Shown here piece after piece: positions 58,783-64,000 of a stretch of DNA of 64,000 nt; positions within the stretch are counted from its first letter, which is position 1; each line of letters begins with the position of its first letter. Made by a program: the position numbers and the translations under genes. The DNA comes from CAVTBX01 sp963733135 (GTDB lineage: Bacteria; Actinomycetota; Thermoleophilia; Gaiellales; Gaiellaceae): assembly GCA_963733135.1 (NCBI GenBank), contig CAVTBX010000003.1:277526-341525 (forward strand). The letters are read 5' to 3'. A model generated the notes under the pieces. It was not told the origin of the DNA and ran no database searches. It was given only the letters and a program-made list of their open reading frames with translations.

Positions 58783-61696
58783 GTGGCGGCGAAATACCGT
58801 CGGCGGACGGCGCTCCTGGAACGCGACGGCGAGCTACGCATGATCCGGGCGCTGGCGGAGGCGGCCCGGCTGGGGCAGGGCAACGTCCTGCTGGTCGAGG
58901 CGCCGGCAGGCATGGGCAAGACCGACCTGCTGGCGGCGACCGGCGACGTGGCCCGGGCGCGGTCACTGCGGGTGCTCGCGGCCCGCGGCGGTGAGCTGGA
59001 AGGCGACCTCGCGTACGGACTGGTCCGGCAGTTGTTTGAGCGGATCCTGACCACGGCGACCGGCGAGGACTACCAGGCGTTGCTTGACGGCCCGGCGGGA
59101 GTGGCCGCCGGAGTGCTCGGACTGGTGGCCCCGCCCTCGCCCGCCCGCCACCATGGGGTGCCCGGCGACGACCCGACCGGTGCCGTGCTGCACGGCCTGT
59201 ACTGGCTCGCCGCCAACGTCGCGGCGATGGGTCCGACGGCGCTGCTCATCGACGACCTGCACTGGGCGGACCTGCCGTCCCTGCGTTACCTGGTGTACCT
59301 GGCGCGGCGGCTCGACACGTTGCCGCTGCTGCTTGTGGCCGCGACCCGACCGCCCGACGCCCCGACGGTGACTGATCTGTTCGACGCGCTGAAGCGCGCG
59401 CCGGCGACGACCGTCGCCGTCCTACCGCCGCTGAGCGGCGACGCGGTCCATCTGCTGGTGCGCGACGTGTTCGGCGAGGCGGCGGACGACGCGTTCTGCC
59501 GCGCCTGCCACGAGATCACCGGCGGCAACCCGTTCCTGCTTCGTGAGCTGCTCGGCACCCTGCTCGAGGACGGCGCCCCCCTTGAGGCGGCGGCTGTCCA
59601 GCGGATCGCGAGCCTGGTCCCGGCCGCGCTCGCCAACAGAATTCTGATGCGGTTGGGACGGCTTCCGGTGTCGTCGACCGCCCTCGCCAGGGCCGTCGCG
59701 GTGCTCGGCACCGACGTCGCGGCCCGCCACGCCCGCGCCCTGGCCGGGCTGGCCCGGCCGGCCTGCGTCCTGGCGGCGGACGCCCTCGCCACGGCCGGGA
59801 TCCTCCGCGCCGCCCGGCCGCTGGAGTTCACACACCCGCTGGTGCGCGCCGCCGTGCTCGGGTCGATCCCGCCGGCGGAGCGGGCACAGCTGCACCGTAC
59901 GGCCGCCGATCTCCTACACGCCGATGGCGCCGACCCCCAGAGGATCGCGCCGCACCTGCTGGCCTCCGATCCGGACGCCGACCCCGCCACGGTCGCCATC
60001 CTGCGGCAGGCCGCCGGCACCTCGGTCGCCCGCGGCGCGCCCGAGCTGGCCGTCCGCTATCTCCGCCGGGCTCTGGACGAACCGCCAGAACCGTCGGTCC
60101 GGCCCATGGTGCTCGCCGAGCTGGGTAAGGCCGAGGTTCGTACGGCCGAGCCCGACGCCGCCGTGGCGCACCTGCAGGCCGCGCTCGCCACCACCGCCGA
60201 TCCACAGGCCCGCGCCGAGATGGCCCACGACCTCGCGATCGGGCTCATCGCCCCGGGCCGTTACCGCGAGGCGGTCCACATGCTCGTCGCGGCAACCGAG
60301 GCGGCGCGAGACGTGGACCCGGAGTTGGGGCTGCGGCTGGAGGCCGAACTGCTGTGCGCGGCCCGGCTGGACGCGTCAACCTGGAGATCGTCACCGAACG
60401 CGTGCGCCGGCTGCCGAGGCCGCCGGCCGGCCGCACCCCCGGCGAACGGATGCTGCTGGCCACTCTGGCCCACTGGCGGATGATCCGAGACGGCCCCGGG
60501 TCGACGAGGTTCACGACATGGTCGCCCGCGCGGTCGACGGGGGCATTCTCGACGAGCAACCCGCCGACGGCGGAGTCGTCATCGACGCGCTGGTCGCGCT
60601 CACCGTCGTCGAGGACCATCCCCGTGCCGACCGCGCTTTCGCGCAGGCATTCGCCGACGCCCGAGCCCGCAGCTCGGTCATTGGGTTCGCCCGCTTGAGC
60701 TGCATGCGCGCGATGCTCGAATACCGCAGGGGCGCGCTGGCCGAGGCGGAAAGCGACGCCCGGAGCGCGGTAGACATCGGGATGGCACCGGGGTACCGGG
60801 TGGCCCGCATGGCGCACGGTCCCCTGCTGGACGCCGCGTTGATCGCCCAGGGTCGGCTCGACGAGGCCGACGCCGCCCTCGTCGCGGCCGGGCTCGACGG
60901 CGACATCGCCGACACGTACATGCTCAATTACGCCCTCCTCGGCCGCGGCCGCCTGCACCTCGCGCGGGGTCGACTCGGGGCGGCCATCGCCGACCTGACC
61001 GAGCTGGACCGGCGGGAACACAAGTGGAGGGCGCCCAACCCGGGCGTCCTCGGCTACCACACCGACCTCGCACTGGCCCACCACCGACTTGGCGACGTCG
61101 CGACCGCCACGGCCGTCGGGCAGCGGAGCCTCACCGCGTCCCGAGCCTGGGGTACCCCGTCGGCCGTCGGTGCCGCGTTACGCACCCTCGGCCTCGTGCA
61201 GGGCGGGTCGACCGGCCTCGACCTGCTCGGCGAGAGCGTCGCCGTTCTCGAAACCTGCGCTGCCCGCCTGGAACTGGCACGTTCGCTGGTTGAACTGGGG
61301 GCGGCCGTCCGCCGGTCGGGCCAGCGCACGGCGGCCCGCGAACCCCTTCATCGCGGTATGGAACTCGCCCACCTCTGCGAAGCCGCCGCGTTGGTTGAGC
61401 GCGCAGGGCACGAGCTGACCGCAACCGGCAGTCGCCCCCGACGCATCCCGCGCACCGGAATCGACGCCCTGACCGCGAGCGAACGACGCGTCGCGCGGAT
61501 GGCCGCCGACGGCATGACCAACCGCGAGATCGCCCAGGCTCTCTTCGTCACCGTCCGCACCGTGCAGGTCCACCTGCAGCACGTTTACCACAAGCTCAGC
61601 ATCGGCTCCCGGACCGAACTGCCCGCCGCGCTCCGCGCTCCAACAGACGCTCCACGCCCCGACGGACGCGGTCTGGAGGGGACCGGGAGAACCTAG
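58783..61696 (+). CDS. LAL-type (large ATP-binding LuxR) transcriptional regulator, two apparent frameshifts
   Basis: About 970-residue regulator. An N-terminal ATPase has Walker A VEAPAGMGKTDLLAA near residue 36 and Walker B LLIDDLHWADLPSLRYL near 148; a long TPR-like middle follows; the C-terminus has a LuxR helix-turn-helix (LTASERRVARMAADGMTN, ALFVTVRTVQVHLQHVYHKL). Two one-base losses near 60378 and 60495 move the reading frame; the piece between them reads VNLEIVTERVRRLPRPPAG. LAL proteins often activate antibiotic clusters. GTG 58783. Its stop overlaps the convergent PPTase gene by four bases. Confidence 0.85.
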
Positions 61697-62390
61697 AGCG
61701 GAAACAGCAAGGCCGTGTGCACGATGGCCGGCTGGACTGTGAAGGTCTCCATGCCCTCCACCGCCACGGCGGCGTGAAAGCCGGGGGGCGCGGGGAGGTC
61801 GCATACCACGTACGGGCCCGGCAGTGCCCCGCCGGGATCGCGCACGTGCACGTGACCCGTCACCGTGGACGGGCAGGCGCAGGCCCTCGACGAGCCGGCC
61901 ACCCGACGCCTTCAGGCAGGCCTCCTTGCGGGTCCAGAGGGCGAAGAACCGTGCGGCCCGTTCGTCCGGCGCGGCCGCCGCCACGTGCGTCGCCTCCGCC
62001 GGCGGGAAGTAGCGCTCGGCCATCCGGAGCACGTCCACCCCCGCGCTCACCCGCTGCACGTCCACCCCGATCCGGCACCCGGTCGTCGCGGCCAGCAGGA
62101 CCCACTCATCCGAGTGCGACAGGTTCGCGTGCAGTGACGCCCCGATCAGCTCGGGCTTGCCGTGCCGACCGCGTCGCCACCGGATCCCGGGTCGGTGCCA
62201 CGCCGAGGTGTTCGGCCAGGATGAGCCGCGCCGCGCCGTGCGCGGTCACGAAGCGACGCCGATGGCGGTCCAGGATGATCGCGTCGGCCCGACGGCGCTC
62301 GTCGGAGTCGAGCGCCGTCTCCAGAATGCCGGCGGTCACGTCGTCCGGCGGGTCGGCGTGGATCAGCCACACGTGCACGGCCCGATCCAT
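61693..62390 (-). CDS. Sfp-type 4'-phosphopantetheinyl transferase, two apparent frameshifts
   Basis: Enzyme of about 230 residues that activates carrier proteins of polyketide or non-ribosomal peptide synthases. In order: VHVWLIHADPPDD at the N-terminus, GRHGKPELIGASLHANLSHS near 62180-62100, GCRIGVDVQ near 62060 (metal site), and WTRKEACLKASGG near 61910 (the WxxKEAxxK motif). Reading frame changes near 62182 and 61885. ATG 62390 is divergent from the esterase gene with a 24-bp gap. Confidence 0.85.
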
Positions 62391-62414
62391 GCAGCGAACT
62401 GTATCGTTGCGCGC

Positions 62415-63358
62415 ATGCCGCTCGACCCTCAGGTTCAGGCGATGCGCGACCGGCGGGTCCGCGACGGCGTCGTCCCCCTCTACACGCTCACGGTCGAGCA
62501 GGCGCGCGCAGAGGACCTCGCCGCGATCCGGTCGGCCGGCGGCGACCCGGAGCCGGTGCACGGGGTCGTCGACCGCACCATCCCGGGGCCGGCGGGCATA
62601 CTTCCGATCCGGATCTACCGGCCAGATGTCGACGGCCCACTCCCCACGCTGGTCTACTTCTTCGGCGGCGGCTGGACGCTCGGCAGCGTCGACACCTCCG
62701 ACGGCATCTGCCGCAGCCTGACCAACGCGGCGGGCTGCATGGTCGTCACCGTCGGATACCGGCTGGCGCCCGAGCACCCGTTCCCCGCGGCGGTGCGAGG
62801 ACTGCTCCGCGGCGGTCGAGTGGATCGCCGCCCACGCCGCGGAGATCGGCGCCGACCCGACCCGCCTGGCCGTCGGCGGTGACAGCGCCGGCGGCAACCT
62901 GGCGGCCGCCGTGACCCTGATCGCCCGCGACAACGGCGGGCCGGCCCTCGTCGGACAGGTGCTCGTCTATCCCAACACCGACTTCCTGGCCGACGACGGA
63001 TCCATGGTGGACAATGCCGATCCGGCGCTGTTCAACCGCACGTCGGTGGCCTGGTACTGGAGTCACTACCTGGCCGACGGAGTCCGACGGACTCGACCCG
63101 CTCGCCTCGCCGCTGCGCGCCGAGACGCTGGACGGCCTGCCACCCGCGCTCGTGATCACCGCCGAGTTCGATCCGCTGCGGGATCAGGGCGAGGCGTACG
63201 CCCACCGGCTCGCCGACGCCGGCGTACCCGGTCGAACTGACCCGCTACGACGGCATGGTGCACGGCTTCTTCGCGATGGCCGGCACGCTCGACGGCGGCC
63301 GGGCGGCCATCGCCCAGGCCGCGGGGTGGCTGCGGGAGGTTCACGCGTCACACCGTGA
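62415..63358 (+). CDS. HSL-family alpha/beta hydrolase (esterase), three apparent frameshifts
   Basis: About 310-residue hydrolase. LVYFFGGGWTLGS near residue 78 is the oxyanion motif, with Phe in place of the usual His of HGGG. YRLAPEHPFPAA near 117, the nucleophile GGDSAGGN near 62875-62898, the acid in ITAEFDPLRDQGEAYA near 63160 and the histidine in MVHGFFAM near 63260 complete the triad. Extra bases near 62799, 63080 and 63228 shift the frame. The 3' end is uncertain and touches the convergent aminotransferase gene. Confidence 0.8.
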
Positions 63359-64000
63359 TGAGGCGGGCCAGGCGGCGGATTCCCTCCTCGATCAGCTCGG
63401 GCTCCAGCCAACTGCAGGAGAGGCGAATCGCGTCGCCGCCCTCGCCGTTGCTGTAGAAGAACCGCATCGGCGTCCAGATCACGCCGTGCTCGTGCGCGGA
63501 GATCTCCAACAGCTTCTCCCCCGCGTCCAGCCCCGGCACGGTCAGCACGGCGAAGAAGCCACCATCGGGCACGTTCCAGCGGATGCCGCGCTCGGCCCGC
63601 ATGGCCGGCGGCAGGTAGCGATCGAGCGCGTCGAGCATGGTGTCCAGGTTCCGTCGGTAGAAGTTTATTTTATGCTGGTTCGCCGCGCGGAGGCTGAAGT
63701 CGTTCTCGACGAGCATGCCCCCGACGACCGCCTGCGCGATGCCGGAGGTGTTCACGCTGAGCATGCTCTTCACCGTGGCCAGTTCCTCGGCGAGCGTGCG
63801 GCGGGCTCCGGCGTCGTCGACCACGGACTGATCGGCCACCAGGAAGCCCACCCGCGCGCCGGGGAAGCAGGACTTCGCGAAGGAGCCCAGATAGATGACG
63901 CGGGCGTCGGTGTCCAGCGCCTTCAACGTGGGCACCTCGGCGTCGTCGCGCCGGAACAGTCCGTACGGATCGTCCTCGAGCAGCAGAATCGACGATGACG
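63348..64000 (-). CDS. Class I/II PLP-dependent aminotransferase, 5'-truncated by window edge
   Basis: About 217 C-terminal residues of a fold-type I aminotransferase of the MocR/2-aminoadipate aminotransferase group. LLLEDDPYGLFR near the right edge carries the PLP aspartate and tyrosine, YLGSFAKSCFPGARVGFL has the PLP lysine and phosphate arginine, and GGDAIRLSCSW the carboxylate-binding arginine. The frame continues beyond base 64000, so an N-terminal GntR domain cannot be excluded. Its neighbours suggest supply of an unusual amino acid. Confidence 0.85.
   Translation of the reverse strand, partial: SSSILLLEDDPYGLFRRDDAEVPTLKALDTDARVIYLGSFAKSCFPGARVGFLVADQSVVDDAGARRTLAEELATVKSMLSVNTSGIAQAVVGGMLVENDFSLRAANQHKINFYRRNLDTMLDALDRYLPPAMRAERGIRWNVPDGGFFAVLTVPGLDAGEKLLEISAHEHGVIWTPMRFFYSNGEGGDAIRLSCSWLEPELIEEGIRRLARLITV

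Overview
The window is GC-rich, densely coded DNA of an actinobacterium. For the first ~57.5 kb the gene set fits a deep-branching lineage such as Thermoleophilia (inference from content only): GT20 trehalose-6-phosphate synthase, Ku, a caa3-type cytochrome oxidase, SUF with SufU and a Rieske ferredoxin, M29 aminopeptidases, a PASTA kinase beside ddl, and a CarH-like B12 regulator. Leucine is coded mostly by CTC in this part. To the right of ~57.53 kb CTG takes over, the PASTA kinase breaks off inside its kinase domain, and the genes look like a secondary-metabolism region of another actinomycete. That point is either a chimeric contig join or the edge of a recent insertion.

Layout, left to right: otsA (partial), moaC, moaB and a phosphodiesterase run into a cytochrome c maturation / heme block (ccmA, ccmB, ccmC, ccmD-like, hemX-like, hemA, hemC, hemD), then a SAM hydroxide adenosyltransferase and a methyltransferase. 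Next come a secreted protein, tRNA-Phe(GAA), an arginase-family enzyme, rarA, a DUF1385 protein, pncB, a short ftsH, mce and a ychF-like GTPase. On the minus strand lie two tandem M29 aminopeptidases and a YhaM-like nuclease. Then follow a DUF1015 protein, an inositol-phosphatase-like enzyme, an acetyltransferase, a CapA protein, and a CarH-like regulator divergent from mrp, with 11-bp direct repeats between them. Ku precedes the ctaC-ctaD-ctaE operon, which carries two universal-stress-like genes. A minus-strand block holds tatA-tatC-tatA, a TPR protein, a STAS protein, a di-heme cytochrome and a Kelch/PASTA lipoprotein. The SUF block (sufC, sufB, sufD, sufS, sufU, Rieske) is interleaved with two VOC genes, an MFS transporter and an MBL-like protein. 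Then come an O-methyltransferase, an EEP-family protein, an NDUFA9-like epimerase, dcd, a GabT-like aminotransferase, two Ser/Thr kinases and ddl.

Two families of structured intergenic repeats run through the left part. Family A is a string of short palindromes whose stems vary with compensating changes. Family B has two copies, each with an outer stem enclosing three hairpins and two invariant linkers; one copy ends against the hemA start codon, and its outer stem contains the hemA ribosome-binding site.

Many conserved genes (hemA, hemC, hemD, a DUF1015 gene, a VOC gene, an MFS gene, the GabT-like gene, both kinases, and most genes right of 57.7 kb) are broken by one-base indels, mostly extra bases in or near short G/C runs. 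Because essential genes are affected, these are best read as sequence errors, not pseudogenes. Coordinates below give the reconstructed gene span.
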